IMG/VR virus record: IMGVR_UViG_3300046011_007986
Coordinates: 1 to 25,616 of that record
Strand: one strand, 5' to 3'
DNA from: a virus
DNA length: 25,616 nt
How positions within the stretch are numbered: the stretch's first letter is position 1; the number at the start of each line of letters is the position of its first letter. Below are positions 8,067 to 14,621 of this stretch, piece after piece. Under the pieces are notes generated by a model. The model was not told the origin of the DNA. It worked only from the letters and a program-made list of their open reading frames with translations, and did no database searches. Made by a program: the position numbers and the translations under genes.

Positions 8067-9268
8067 CAACGTATCCAGCGATTATTCCTAGCAGCCGTCC
8101 GCAATTTTTGCCGGCAGAATATCCGCATACTGCTTATCGTGCGATGAGTGGTAAGCAAAGTCGAGTGCGGCATTCCAGTTCTGCAACGGATTCGATTGTA
8201 GAACTAAGTTATAGCGCAGTAAACGAAGCAGAAATGCTGCAAATACTAAATCATTACAGATCTGTAAACGGTACTTTCCAGTCGTTTCCAGTGCCAGATA
8301 TTGTATGGAGCGGCAACGAAAATGCGGAGGAGTTTACATTGCCAGGCAGTACCTGGAAATATGTAGAAAAGCCAAGCGTAGAAGAAGTATTCTGCGGCAA
8401 TAACAATAGCGGGACTGCTTACTTAATTGCGGTTAAGTTACGTTCAACATTTGGTGAAGGCATTGTTGTTGTCGGCCCTCAGTTTCGAGCGCGGGTAGTG
8501 TTTACGCCAGGCGAAGTGATAACGCCTATCGGACCACGTTTCAGGGTAAGAACTAGGCTATTTTTTGGCATGGCCTATGCGCCAGGTTTTATCGCAACAG
8601 CACAAGCTACGTTTACTCCTGGTGTTGTAACAACCGGAAAAGGGGTAACGATGGACCCAATTATGTTTGCAGCAAGGGCATCATTTAGACGTGGGATGGT
8701 AATAACCAACAACGAAAAGTTGTTTATAGTAAAAACGTTTTTTATGACAGGTGTTAGCGTTCCGTCTCCTACTTATAGTCAATCTTCTGTCTATGCCGAT
8801 ACTCTACCAGCGGATAGTAATATTATGATGGATGGGTCATTTGCCAATACTGGAGCCGCAACCCTGGCCTCAACGCCTAAGCCATGGATTAAAATGGATT
8901 TAGGAAGTTTGCAGTTTGTATATCAAGTTGTGATTGGTACGGCGACAGATGCTATTCCAGGCGGATGGAATAAGTCTTTTACAGAAAACAGAATTGTACA
9001 ATTTTCAACAGACGATAACAGCTGGACTACAGCATTCAACACCGGAACGTTTGCTAGCAACGGCATCTATACGTTTGACACAATGTTTAAAGCTCGGTAC
9101 ATAAGGATTACGCTTCCAGTTGATTCTATTGAAAATTATGTGGCATTGTCCGAATTCTACGCGCGGGTTCTAGGTGGCCCCATCAAGGCTAGCGGCGGTG
9201 TTGTTGTTCCCGGCTCGTCGTTTACTGTGGCGCCAGTGTTCACGCCTGGTGCTGTTACCGTTGGCTAG
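8063..9268 (+). CDS. Tail-tip adhesin with discoidin (F5/8 type C) domain
   Basis: This 401-residue protein overlaps the hub gene by ATGA. Residues 1-130 form a domain shared with the gene at 9712 (ILNHYRS..G....FP......W......LPGSTWKYVEKP). Residues 140-230 are short repeated elements ending FTPGEV/FTPGVV/FRRGMV. Residues 235-370 carry the marks of a discoidin fold: WIKMDLGS, then VVIGTATD, GGWNKSFTENRIVQFSTDD, then ARYIRITLP and ending ALSEFYARV. The chain then returns to an FTPGAV repeat. Discoidin domains bind carbohydrates or lipids, so a receptor-binding role is likely (inference). The carrier repeat continuing on both sides suggests the domain was inserted. Confidence 0.75.
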   Translation: MTTYPAIIPSSRPQFLPAEYPHTAYRAMSGKQSRVRHSSSATDSIVELSYSAVNEAEMLQILNHYRSVNGTFQSFPVPDIVWSGNENAEEFTLPGSTWKYVEKPSVEEVFCGNNNSGTAYLIAVKLRSTFGEGIVVVGPQFRARVVFTPGEVITPIGPRFRVRTRLFFGMAYAPGFIATAQATFTPGVVTTGKGVTMDPIMFAARASFRRGMVITNNEKLFIVKTFFMTGVSVPSPTYSQSSVYADTLPADSNIMMDGSFANTGAATLASTPKPWIKMDLGSLQFVYQVVIGTATDAIPGGWNKSFTENRIVQFSTDDNSWTTAFNTGTFASNGIYTFDTMFKARYIRITLPVDSIENYVALSEFYARVLGGPIKASGGVVVPGSSFTVAPVFTPGAVTVG

Positions 9269-9292
9269 ACTGCGGCAAAATCTTTAATCATC

Positions 9293-9712
9293 ATGGCAAG
9301 CTTTGTTTACAACTCATTTTGGGATGATCTCGGGCAAGGAGAAATCGATCTTGAAGGCGATACCTTTAAGCTAATCCTTGTGACAAGTGGCTATTCAGCC
9401 AACAAGGATACGCATAACAGGGCGGATGATATTAGCAACGAAGTTGCTAATGGCAATGGATACACTACCGGCGGTAAAACAATAGTGCCAACAATTACAG
9501 CAGACACTGCTAGCGATATAACTACTTACACTTTTCCTAGTGTTACCTGGGACAGCAGTACAATTACAGCGCGGGGTGCTGTATGTAAAAAAGTGCGAGG
9601 TGGTGCGGCATCAGCTGATGAATTAGTATATTACCATGATTTTGAATCTAATAAAACAAGCGACAACGGACCTTTTACAGTTTCATCCGCGACGATTGCA
9701 ATAGAAAACTAA
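9293..9712 (+). CDS. Small phage structural protein (tail-tip region)
   Basis: This 139-residue protein begins MASFVYNSFWDDLGQGEIDL and contains DTFKLILVTSGY, a GYTTGGKTI segment and TWDSSTITARGAV. This pattern is widespread in phage and prophage structural proteins of about 130-150 residues whose exact role is unknown. It starts 24 bases after the adhesin stop and its stop overlaps the next ATG (TAATG), so it is translated with the tail-tip genes. No SD is evident. It may be a decoration or fibre-associated protein; function is not assigned further. Confidence 0.6.
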   Translation: MASFVYNSFWDDLGQGEIDLEGDTFKLILVTSGYSANKDTHNRADDISNEVANGNGYTTGGKTIVPTITADTASDITTYTFPSVTWDSSTITARGAVCKKVRGGAASADELVYYHDFESNKTSDNGPFTVSSATIAIEN

Positions 9713-10080
9713 TGGCTGTATTTCCATCGCTGCGTCCTAGAAGTCGTGCTTTCGACTTTGGTGATTATCCTGTCACCATTGAAACAACCGGCGCTGGCGA
9801 TGTGCCATTTTTACATGGCCCCGATAGTAGTGGTCATATAATAAAGCTAACCTTTATTGACTTAAGTCAAGCTGAAGCGCGGCAAATTCGCAATCATTAT
9901 TTAGGACAGAGCAGTGGCCATGTTCCTTTCCCGCTATCGGCGCTGGCATGGGCAGGTCATAGCGATTTCAACGACCTGGTGCCAGCAGGTACATTTTGGT
10001 GTTATGTTGGCAAACCTCGCGAACGCCAGAAGAATGGTGGCTTCATTGATGTAGACGTTGAACTAGAAGCGGTGATCTAA
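9712..10080 (+). CDS. Small tail-tip protein, paralogue of the adhesin N-terminal domain
   Basis: This 122-residue protein has ARQIRNHYLGQSSGHVPFPL, then a W.G segment and PAGTFWCYVGKP, matching the order in residues 70-110 of the 8063 gene. It is therefore the same domain standing alone. It probably assembles at the tail tip with that protein, perhaps as an adaptor or capping subunit (inference). The start overlaps the previous stop by one base. A tiny 7-codon frame (10080-10103) follows but has no support. Confidence 0.6.
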   Translation: MAVFPSLRPRSRAFDFGDYPVTIETTGAGDVPFLHGPDSSGHIIKLTFIDLSQAEARQIRNHYLGQSSGHVPFPLSALAWAGHSDFNDLVPAGTFWCYVGKPRERQKNGGFIDVDVELEAVI

Positions 10081-10113
10081 TGCCTAGAATGGAAGCGTTC
10101 TGAGGTATTGATG

Positions 10114-10380
10114 ATGTCTCCCCCGCCCAGCCCTCGCCGGTTCAGCCGGGTGCAAGTGATCGAGGCTACTGCTGCAGCAGTATTGTCAGCAGCAATTCTC
10201 GCCACATCTGGGGGGGTGGTATGGCTAGTGATAAAGCTGCCAGATCGGCTGCAAGAAATGGAAGCGCAAATTGCGCAAATACTACAAAATCAAGGGCAAT
10301 TTGGAGAAAGGTTCAGGGAAATAGAAAAAGAAATAAACAATCAAGATAAAAGAATTATTAGGTTGGAGTTGAACCGATGA
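10114..10380 (+). CDS. Holin-like membrane protein with C-terminal coiled coil
   Basis: This 88-residue protein has a basic Pro-rich N-terminus, one strong membrane segment at about residues 13-38 (ATAAAVLSAAILATSGGVVW) and a charged helical tail (about 43-88). That layout fits small holin or holin-associated (XhlA-like) proteins. There are three possible starts: TTG 10108, ATG 10111 and ATG 10114. GAGGT at 10102-10106 is best spaced for 10114. It begins the lysis block before the endolysin, and its stop overlaps the next start (ATGA). Function is inferred from topology and position. Confidence 0.55.
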   Translation: MSPPPSPRRFSRVQVIEATAAAVLSAAILATSGGVVWLVIKLPDRLQEMEAQIAQILQNQGQFGERFREIEKEINNQDKRIIRLELNR

Positions 10381-10613
10381 AAGTCTCTGCAATTGTTGCT
10401 CAGGTTTTTACTGCTGCGACGCTTTCGGTCTTGGCGGGAACTGCGTACATCATTGATTGCCGCCGCAGTGGCGGCGGGATCGACCAGTGCTGGCTGACGG
10501 GCCTGCCCATCGCCGGCCTCGGCGGGGCCGCTGGCGGGGGCTTTCAGGCCGGATACCGCACGCCCAATCCCGCGCTTCGGCGCCAGCGCTCTGTAGATGA
10601 TCCTGATGGCTGA
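10377..10613 (+). CDS. Small membrane protein of the lysis block (holin candidate)
   Basis: This 78-residue protein overlaps the previous gene by ATGA. It has a hydrophobic segment at about residues 5-26 and a second, Gly/Ala-rich one at about 42-58 (GLPIAGLGGAAGGGFQAGY), then a basic tail. Two membrane passes before an endolysin fit a class II holin or a lysis accessory protein, but I do not recognise the family. The GC-rich second half contrasts with the AT-richer genes upstream. Confidence 0.5.
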   Translation: MKVSAIVAQVFTAATLSVLAGTAYIIDCRRSGGGIDQCWLTGLPIAGLGGAAGGGFQAGYRTPNPALRRQRSVDDPDG

Positions 10614-10773
10614 TCTGCACCTGGCTATTGACGTAGCCATCGGCTGGATCCTGGGCCGGGCTGCCTGGTTGGCTGTTGCTGAGTTGCTGCTCAAACCGGC
10701 CCTGCATCGGCTCTACCGGCGGGCGGATGCCAGCCTTAACGGCCTTCACGATCGACTCCCTGACCTGCCCTAA
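10606..10773 (+). CDS. 55-residue lysis-block protein
   Basis: ATG 10606 opens a 55-residue frame (MADLHLAIDVAIGWILGRAA...) that ends at TAA 10771-10773. It overlaps the previous gene by eight bases and stops one base before the endolysin ATG, so it fills the gap between them exactly. It has an amphipathic/hydrophobic helix at about residues 5-29 and a basic C-terminal half. The tiling with both neighbours is the main evidence that it is real. It may be a lysis accessory or spanin-like protein; no family is recognised. Confidence 0.5.
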   Translation: MADLHLAIDVAIGWILGRAAWLAVAELLLKPALHRLYRRADASLNGLHDRLPDLP

Positions 10774-10774
10774 C

Positions 10775-12016
10775 ATGACCTACGCCACCTATCGCGCCGC
10801 CGCCGAGTACATCGCCCGCGTCGGCACCCTCACCCCCCACCAGCTGGCCGCATGGGAGGCTGCCTGGGAACAGGCAACCCCTGAGCAGCGCCAAGCATTT
10901 ACTGATCTCTGGCGCGCCGAAGGCTCCCCTGCGGCGCCGGGATCTGGGGGGGGCTGGCTGGAGCCCGCGCGGCGGATCGTCCGGGAATTCGAGGGCGGCA
11001 GGTTGCGGGCTTACCTCTGCCCTGCCGGGGTGTGGACGATCGGGTGGGGTTCAACCACCATCAGCGGAAAAATGGTCAGGGAGGGCCAGATCATCACCAA
11101 GGCGCAAGCGGATGCGCAGCTGGACGCCGATCTGCAGCGGTTCTACAACGCGCTCGCCCGGGCCATCCCCGCCGTCAGCAGCTGGCCGGGGAACCGGGCC
11201 GCGGCGCTGACGAGCTGGACGTACAACGTGGGGGTGGGGGCGATGCAGGACAGCTCCCTGCGGCGCCGCATCCTGGCGGGAGAGGATTCGGCGCTGGTGG
11301 TGCAGCAGGAGCTGCCGCGATGGAATAAGGCCGATGGCAAGGTGCTGGAGGGGCTGACCCGGCGACGAACCGCAGAGGTGGCGCTGTTCCTGGGCAACAT
11401 CAATCCCGCCCCGGCGCCCCCGGATCCCCCCGCCGCCGAGGTGGTGATCAGCCGGGCTCCGTACTTTTTCCAGCGCGATTCGGCCACCAGCCAGGGCGAT
11501 CGGATGTGTTTTTCTTCGACCTGCGCGATGGCGGCGGAAACGCTGAAGCCCGGCTGCTTGTCGGGATCGGGGCAGCCGGATGACCGCTACCTGCGGCTGT
11601 TGATGAGCCTGGGCGGCGACACCACCGAGGCCGCGGCCCATGTGCGCACGCTGCGATCGCTGGGCATTGAGGCCTCGTTCCGGCAGGAGCTGGGCATCGA
11701 TGCAGTCGAGCGCGAGCTGCGCGCGGGGCGGCCGGTGCCTGTGGGGTGGCTTCATCACGGGCCTGTGAGCGCACCGCGTGGTGGCGGCCACTGGAGCCTG
11801 GTGGTGGGGTTCTCCGAGACCCACTGGATCGTCCACGATCCGTTTGGGGAGGCGGCAATGGTGCAGGGGGGGTACGTGAGCACGGCGCCGACCGCCGGGC
11901 GGTTCGTGCGGTACTCGAAACAGAATTTCAACCGTCGATGGATGGTCGAGGCCGACCAGGACGCCTACCGGTTCGCGCCGGGGAAGGGGTGGGGATTGTT
12001 CCTGCGGTTGATGTGA
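10775..12016 (+). CDS. Two-domain endolysin: GH24 muramidase plus C39-like peptidase
   Basis: ATG 10775 gives 413 residues. Residues 1-50 are a small helical Ala/Trp-rich domain of unknown role. Residues 60-208 are a T4-type lysozyme (GH24): EFEGGRLRAY with probable catalytic Glu73, then AGVWTIGWGST and later SWTYNVGVGA. A Pro-rich linker (210-221) leads to a C39-like papain-fold peptidase (about 226-413): candidate Cys245 in DRMCFSSTCAM, His339 in GGGHWSLVVG and Asp355 in WIVHDPFG. The enzyme would cut glycan strands and peptide cross-links of the host wall at lysis. The peptidase assignment rests on the spacing of these motifs. Further in-frame starts upstream (TTG 10676) run through the neighbouring gene and are unlikely. 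Confidence 0.88.
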   Translation: MTYATYRAAAEYIARVGTLTPHQLAAWEAAWEQATPEQRQAFTDLWRAEGSPAAPGSGGGWLEPARRIVREFEGGRLRAYLCPAGVWTIGWGSTTISGKMVREGQIITKAQADAQLDADLQRFYNALARAIPAVSSWPGNRAAALTSWTYNVGVGAMQDSSLRRRILAGEDSALVVQQELPRWNKADGKVLEGLTRRRTAEVALFLGNINPAPAPPDPPAAEVVISRAPYFFQRDSATSQGDRMCFSSTCAMAAETLKPGCLSGSGQPDDRYLRLLMSLGGDTTEAAAHVRTLRSLGIEASFRQELGIDAVERELRAGRPVPVGWLHHGPVSAPRGGGHWSLVVGFSETHWIVHDPFGEAAMVQGGYVSTAPTAGRFVRYSKQNFNRRWMVEADQDAYRFAPGKGWGLFLRLM

Positions 12017-12043
12017 CGGATTGTTGCGTGGCCCCCTGAGCAG

Positions 12044-12121
12044 TTGCCAGGGCATCCCCTACCGGTTACAGTATGTGCATCGGAGCCGAGAGGTTCCGGC
12101 ACCACCCACCCACCACTCGCC
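12044..12121 (+). promoter_or_regulatory. Promoter and hairpin leader, copy A
   Basis: TTGCCA (12044-12049), a 17-base spacer and TACAGT (12067-12072) form a sigma-70-like promoter. Directly downstream, CGGAGCC (12081-12087) pairs with GGTTCCG (12092-12098) around a GAGA loop, with one G-T pair. A spacer of 23 bases, rich in CACC and containing CACCACT (12111-12117), separates the hairpin from ATG 12122; it has no SD. The promoter spacer (GCATCCCCTACCGGT) closely matches the one before the - strand genes at 19523 and 21163. Confidence 0.7.
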
Positions 12122-12322
12122 ATGGACAGCCTCACGTTCTCCGCTCCCGTCACCACCGACTTGGAGGAAGCACATGAACACAGCACCGACGCCTGCAACG
12201 CGATCGAGTGGCTGCAGGTCACCGATCTGTGGTCCTCGCTCCCGATTAAAACCCGCCGCACGCTCTGCGCTGCGCACGCCCACCTGGCGGCACTGAGCAA
12301 CACGCTCAGCCAGGCGCTCTGA
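12122..12322 (+). CDS. Small accessory protein (66 residues), unknown
   Basis: The frame MDSLTFSAPVTTDLEEAHEH... runs to TGA 12320-12322. It is the first gene behind leader copy A and has a mixed acidic and helical sequence with a plausible hydrophobic pattern; I recognise no family. A competing start exists: ATG 12174 in another frame has a good SD (GGAGG, six bases upstream) but opens only a 40-residue Arg/Pro/Ser-rich frame typical of GC-rich shadow coding. I prefer the first frame because of its composition and because it begins right at the end of the leader. Confidence 0.5.
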   Translation: MDSLTFSAPVTTDLEEAHEHSTDACNAIEWLQVTDLWSSLPIKTRRTLCAAHAHLAALSNTLSQAL

Positions 12323-12354
12323 ACGCCGCCACCGCCCCCACCACACGCCACACC

Positions 12355-12738
12355 ATGGACCACGCCACCACCACCGACGCCGACGCCCTGCTGGCCGAGG
12401 TGGGCGCCCTGCTGGAGCAGGCCGCCACCACCGACGCCCGGGTAGACGCCCTGCTCGACGGCTGGACGCCACGCCTCCCCACGGCCCTGCGCCGGCTCCA
12501 GCGCACCGCTCGGCACACGGCCCGCCTGTCGGACCTGGTGGAGCGCCAGCAGGCCGCCCTGGCTGCTCAGCTGGACGCCATCCCTGCGATGGGTGCTCGT
12601 GGTGTCCGGCACGGGTTACAGTATTGGCATCGGAGGGAAACGCCTCCACCGCCACTCACCACCCATGAACCTCTACACCACCCGCGCCTTCGCCCAATCC
12701 GTGATCGACCGTCTGCACAACGCCGGCCGCCACGCTGA
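12355..12738 (+). CDS. Small helical accessory protein, probably ending in the next leader
   Basis: The frame codes for 127 residues; residues 1-78 are an Ala/Leu/Arg-rich helical segment (DALLAEVGALLEQAATTDAR, LSDLVERQQAALAAQLDAI) that looks like a coiled coil. From about residue 82 the frame translates the next promoter and leader (copy B) and then overlaps the gene at 12665, so the tail is probably not selected sequence. The original stop may have been lost, or the B cassette inserted into the 3' end. The leader of this gene is CACC-rich but has no hairpin. Function unknown. Confidence 0.45.
   Translation: MDHATTTDADALLAEVGALLEQAATTDARVDALLDGWTPRLPTALRRLQRTARHTARLSDLVERQQAALAAQLDAIPAMGARGVRHGLQYWHRRETPPPPLTTHEPLHHPRLRPIRDRPSAQRRPPR
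12600..12664 (+). promoter_or_regulatory. Promoter and hairpin leader, copy B
   Basis: GGTTACAGTAT (12614-12624) contains the -10 TACAGT; the -35 17 bases upstream is poor. GGAGG (12632-12636) pairs with CCTCC (12643-12647) around GAAACG. A 17-base CACC-rich spacer leads to ATG 12665 with no SD at normal distance. The SD-like GGAGG is itself the left arm of the hairpin. Confidence 0.65.
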
Positions 12739-12841
12739 AGCCTTCTCCCTCGGCGATGACCTGTACTCCATCGGCTACCGGCCCCTCCCCAGCCACGTCG
12801 AGCGCGTGCAGCGCCGCGCCGAATCTCTCAACCCCGCCTGA
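12665..12841 (+). CDS. 58-residue accessory protein, unknown
   Basis: MNLYTTRAFAQSVIDRL... has an N-terminal amphipathic helix, an RHAEAFSLGDDLYSIGYR core and a basic C-terminal helix ending at TGA 12839-12841. Good codon texture and a start exactly behind leader B support it. A related but decayed sequence may occur at 14658-14727, behind leader copy C. No family is recognised. Confidence 0.55.
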   Translation: MNLYTTRAFAQSVIDRLHNAGRHAEAFSLGDDLYSIGYRPLPSHVERVQRRAESLNPA

Positions 12842-12854
12842 CCACCCCCGGACC

Positions 12855-12877
12855 GCCGGAGCCGTCCTCAATCCGGC
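12855..12877 (+). promoter_or_regulatory. Intergenic leader hairpin, copy F
   Basis: GCCGGA (12855-12860) pairs with TCCGGC (12872-12877) around an 11-base loop, between the stop at 12841 and ATG 12906. It carries CCGGAG, as do copies D and E. The 28-base spacer before the ATG has CACC and no SD. There is no obvious promoter, so it is probably within a polycistronic RNA. Confidence 0.5.
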
Positions 12878-12905
12878 CGTCATCCATTCGCCTCCGCCAC
12901 CAGCT

Positions 12906-13193
12906 ATGAACATTCAGCGCCTTCGCAACTTAACCACCGGTCGGTTGCACACAGACATGGCACACATATGCGAAGACTTACAGCTAATCACGGGAGAATC
13001 TGGTCTTATGACTCACATGCTCCCGCGCGCATTGCGAGCAGTTGAGCCATGGCTAAGGCAGCATGTCACAGACCCCAGGTTCTGGGACGACAGATACGAC
13101 CCTTCGCACGTCGGTGAATATGCGTTACCTGAGCCGACCGCCGAAGATCGCAATGCGATGATGAAGAACTACTTGCTCAACCCAACCCATTAG
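12906..13193 (+). CDS. Conserved phage-type small protein (95 residues)
   Basis: The start is ATG 12906 and the stop TAG 13191-13193. The sequence TGRLHTDMAHICEDLQLITG, then LMTHMLPRALRAVEPWL and TDPRFWDDRYDP is of a kind I associate with a family of small phage proteins (DUF7736-like) found next to accessory genes; this link is from memory and tentative. The composition is less GC-driven than the neighbours, suggesting different ancestry. It lies behind leader hairpin F. No function is known to me. Confidence 0.6.
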   Translation: MNIQRLRNLTTGRLHTDMAHICEDLQLITGESGLMTHMLPRALRAVEPWLRQHVTDPRFWDDRYDPSHVGEYALPEPTAEDRNAMMKNYLLNPTH

Positions 13194-13225
13194 CAGGTAA
13201 AGATGTGACCATTGCCGCCATCTAA

Positions 13226-13290
13226 CCCCCCCCCCCGGCCCGCCGGAGCCTATCCGGCACCCCATCTCATCCCATCGCACCACTGCAACC
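13226..13290 (+). promoter_or_regulatory. Intergenic leader hairpin, copy D, after a C11 run
   Basis: A run of 11 C (13226-13236) precedes GCCGGA (13242-13247), loop GCCTA, TCCGGC (13253-13258). The 32-base spacer before ATG 13291 contains CACCACT (13278-13284) and no SD. The hairpin is identical to copy E. A weak TAAAGAT lies at 13197-13203, but I do not see a convincing promoter. Confidence 0.55.
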
Positions 13291-13887
13291 ATGGACCTGA
13301 CCACCCACGTACCCGGAGAGGCCTATATTCTCACGCGCAGGGAATTTTTTAGATTTTTAGAGGAGATGGACGGCCGCTCGTACATCTCCTCTAGCTGGGG
13401 GGAAGATTATTTAGACCAACGTGCTGCCTTGTGGCAGCACATTGCCAACCGAGAAGCGGGGCGAGTGTTTCAGGAAGGCTGGGACCATTGCAGTTCTGTT
13501 TTTTCCATTTCCACCCTAACGGGTGTGATGGAGTGGGAGTATGAGACTACCTCTGGGACCCTTCTGCTGGCAATAGATAACCGGCGCCAAGACGAAAAAA
13601 TCGTCTTCGTAGAAGAAGGTGACCTCCAAGATGACGCAACCACTAGGGACGTGGATTACCAGTTACCTTGGAATGATAGTGATGCTTTGGAAATCTCTCA
13701 TTTTGGGATTTACCGAGTGTTGATCCCGGCGGAGCGGGATCAACCTGGCCGTACCGCCTGGACTCAGGTGCGGTTGGCGATGGAGCCGGGCCTGGCCTAC
13801 CGCTGCTGGGCGGAGGAGCGGGATGAGAGCGATACGATCGGACAGGCCCGGCTGGCCTTTTTGGCGGCTCTGAATCCCGTCGCTTAA
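13291..13887 (+). CDS. Accessory protein of unknown function (198 residues)
   Basis: This acidic protein begins MDLTTHVPGEAYILTRREFF, includes an LTGVMEWEYETTSGTLLLAI segment in the middle and ends with a helical segment (IGQARLAFLAALNPVA). No catalytic motif or family is recognised. The first two thirds are AT-richer than the last third, where GC rises sharply after about 13710, so the gene may be a join of two sources. It is flanked by two identical leader hairpins (D before, E directly after its stop at 13885-13887). Confidence 0.6.
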   Translation: MDLTTHVPGEAYILTRREFFRFLEEMDGRSYISSSWGEDYLDQRAALWQHIANREAGRVFQEGWDHCSSVFSISTLTGVMEWEYETTSGTLLLAIDNRRQDEKIVFVEEGDLQDDATTRDVDYQLPWNDSDALEISHFGIYRVLIPAERDQPGRTAWTQVRLAMEPGLAYRCWAEERDESDTIGQARLAFLAALNPVA

Positions 13888-13890
13888 GCC

Positions 13891-13932
13891 GCCGGAGCCT
13901 ATCCGGCACTTCCTTTCACCACCACCACCACC
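13891..13932 (+). promoter_or_regulatory. Intergenic leader hairpin, copy E
   Basis: It starts three bases after the previous stop: GCCGGA (13891-13896), loop GCCTA, TCCGGC (13902-13907), the same 17 bases as copy D. A 25-base spacer ending in five CACC-type triplet repeats leads to ATG 13933, with no SD. The tight position after a stop shows that the hairpin also works, if at all, inside a polycistronic RNA. Confidence 0.6.
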
Positions 13933-14151
13933 ATGCCCATTCCCACTCGCGACGAATATCGCGCAGCGTTCGCTGAGGCGCTGCAGCAGCAGTCCGAGCC
14001 AACGGACGCGCAGGCCAGCCACGTCATCAGGGCCGCCGTGGAGGTGGTGCTGGGCGATCCAGCCGACGACGCTCGCCGCCCCACCACAGCCCGCCACAGG
14101 GCGAATTTCCTCGCCCTTGCAGACGCCATTCAGGGGAAGACTGATGTGTGA
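13933..14151 (+). CDS. Small helical accessory protein (72 residues)
   Basis: MPIPTRDEYRAAFAEALQQQ... is predicted to be all helical (TDAQASHVIRAAVEVVLGDP, then a basic helix ending in IQGKTDV). It lies behind leader hairpin E and overlaps the next gene by eight bases, implying coupled translation. I recognise no family. Good amphipathic periodicity argues that it is a real gene. Confidence 0.55.
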   Translation: MPIPTRDEYRAAFAEALQQQSEPTDAQASHVIRAAVEVVLGDPADDARRPTTARHRANFLALADAIQGKTDV

Positions 14152-14506
14152 TTGTGATTTCCGCCCCACCCTCTACCGGGAGGCCGTCCGCAGGGCCCGG
14201 AGGCGGCATCGCTGCGGCGAATGTGCTGGCCTGATTGAACCCGGCCAGCACTATTGGGAGTTCCGCGGCCTATGGGATGGACGATGAGAAGGCTACCGCA
14301 CCTGCGGAGCCTGCAAAATAATCGGAAATGATCTGGCAGATTGCTTCTGTTTTGGCGATCTGGCCGAGGGGCTCGAACATGGCCTCTCGGAACGCTGGAA
14401 AGGCAGCGATGAACGCATCGCCTATGCAGGCATGTGCCGCCGTCGCCGACATGCAGAGCAGGTCCTCCGAGAAGAAGCTCCTTTATCCATATCTAGCACT
14501 GTATAA
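14144..14506 (+). pseudogene. Cys-rich zinc-finger-like phage protein interrupted by in-frame TGA
   Basis: ATG 14144 opens MCDCDF..., with RRRHRCGECAGLIEPGQHYW, and reaches TGA at 14285-14287 after 47 codons. The same frame continues for 72 codons to TAA 14504-14506 with clearly related coding: RTCGACKIIGNDLADCFCFG. Together the parts match a phage family pattern I know (CDCDF..., CxxC...I.PGE.Y, WDG, then TC..C and CFCFG), with paired Cys sites on both sides of the stop, as in a two-knuckle zinc-binding protein. The stop falls just after the WDG motif. The simplest reading is a nonsense mutation (for example from TGG or CGA) or a sequencing error; readthrough is possible but unproven. The gene overlaps its upstream neighbour by eight bases. 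Confidence 0.65.
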
Positions 14507-14565
14507 GGGCAAGTCGCTATACAACGGCAGCATGACGGATTGTGAACCTGCTGCCCTGGTGGTCG

Positions 14566-14617
14566 CTGCTGTGTCCCATAGCGGTTACAGTATGAGGCAT
14601 CGGAGGGAACCGCCTCC
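14566..14617 (+). promoter_or_regulatory. Promoter and hairpin leader, copy C (orphan)
   Basis: GGTTACAGTAT (14583-14593) with -10 TACAGT is followed by GGAGG (14602-14606) pairing with CCTCC (14613-14617). It is nearly the same as copy B but no intact gene follows. It lies in the zone where + and - genes converge and may be a remnant, or may make a short non-coding RNA. Confidence 0.55.
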
Positions 14618-14621
14618 ACCT

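Noticed and set aside
9195-9215. GTTGTTGTT run considered as an antisense template repeat (AAC-rich) for the variable regions
   Set aside because: It encodes Val residues within the adhesin and its flanks do not match the RGGSW or RSAYR codons.
10080-10103. Seven-codon frame overlapping the stop of the 9712 gene
   Set aside because: Too short and without SD or recognisable role; it probably only bridges to the lysis block.
11051-12055. 334-codon - strand frame opposite the endolysin
   Set aside because: Arg/Pro/His-rich composition typical of antisense reading of GC-rich DNA; the + strand has clear GH24 and C39 motifs.
12174-12296. 40-codon frame with a good SD (GGAGG six bases before ATG)
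   Set aside because: The product is Arg/Ser/Pro-rich and has no protein-like pattern, while the frame starting at 12122 does. Kept only as an alternative.
11965-12655. Two overlapping - strand frames opposite the small accessory genes
   Set aside because: Gly/Val/Arg-rich low-complexity products from CACC and GC-rich leaders; the + strand frames start exactly behind promoter-leader cassettes.
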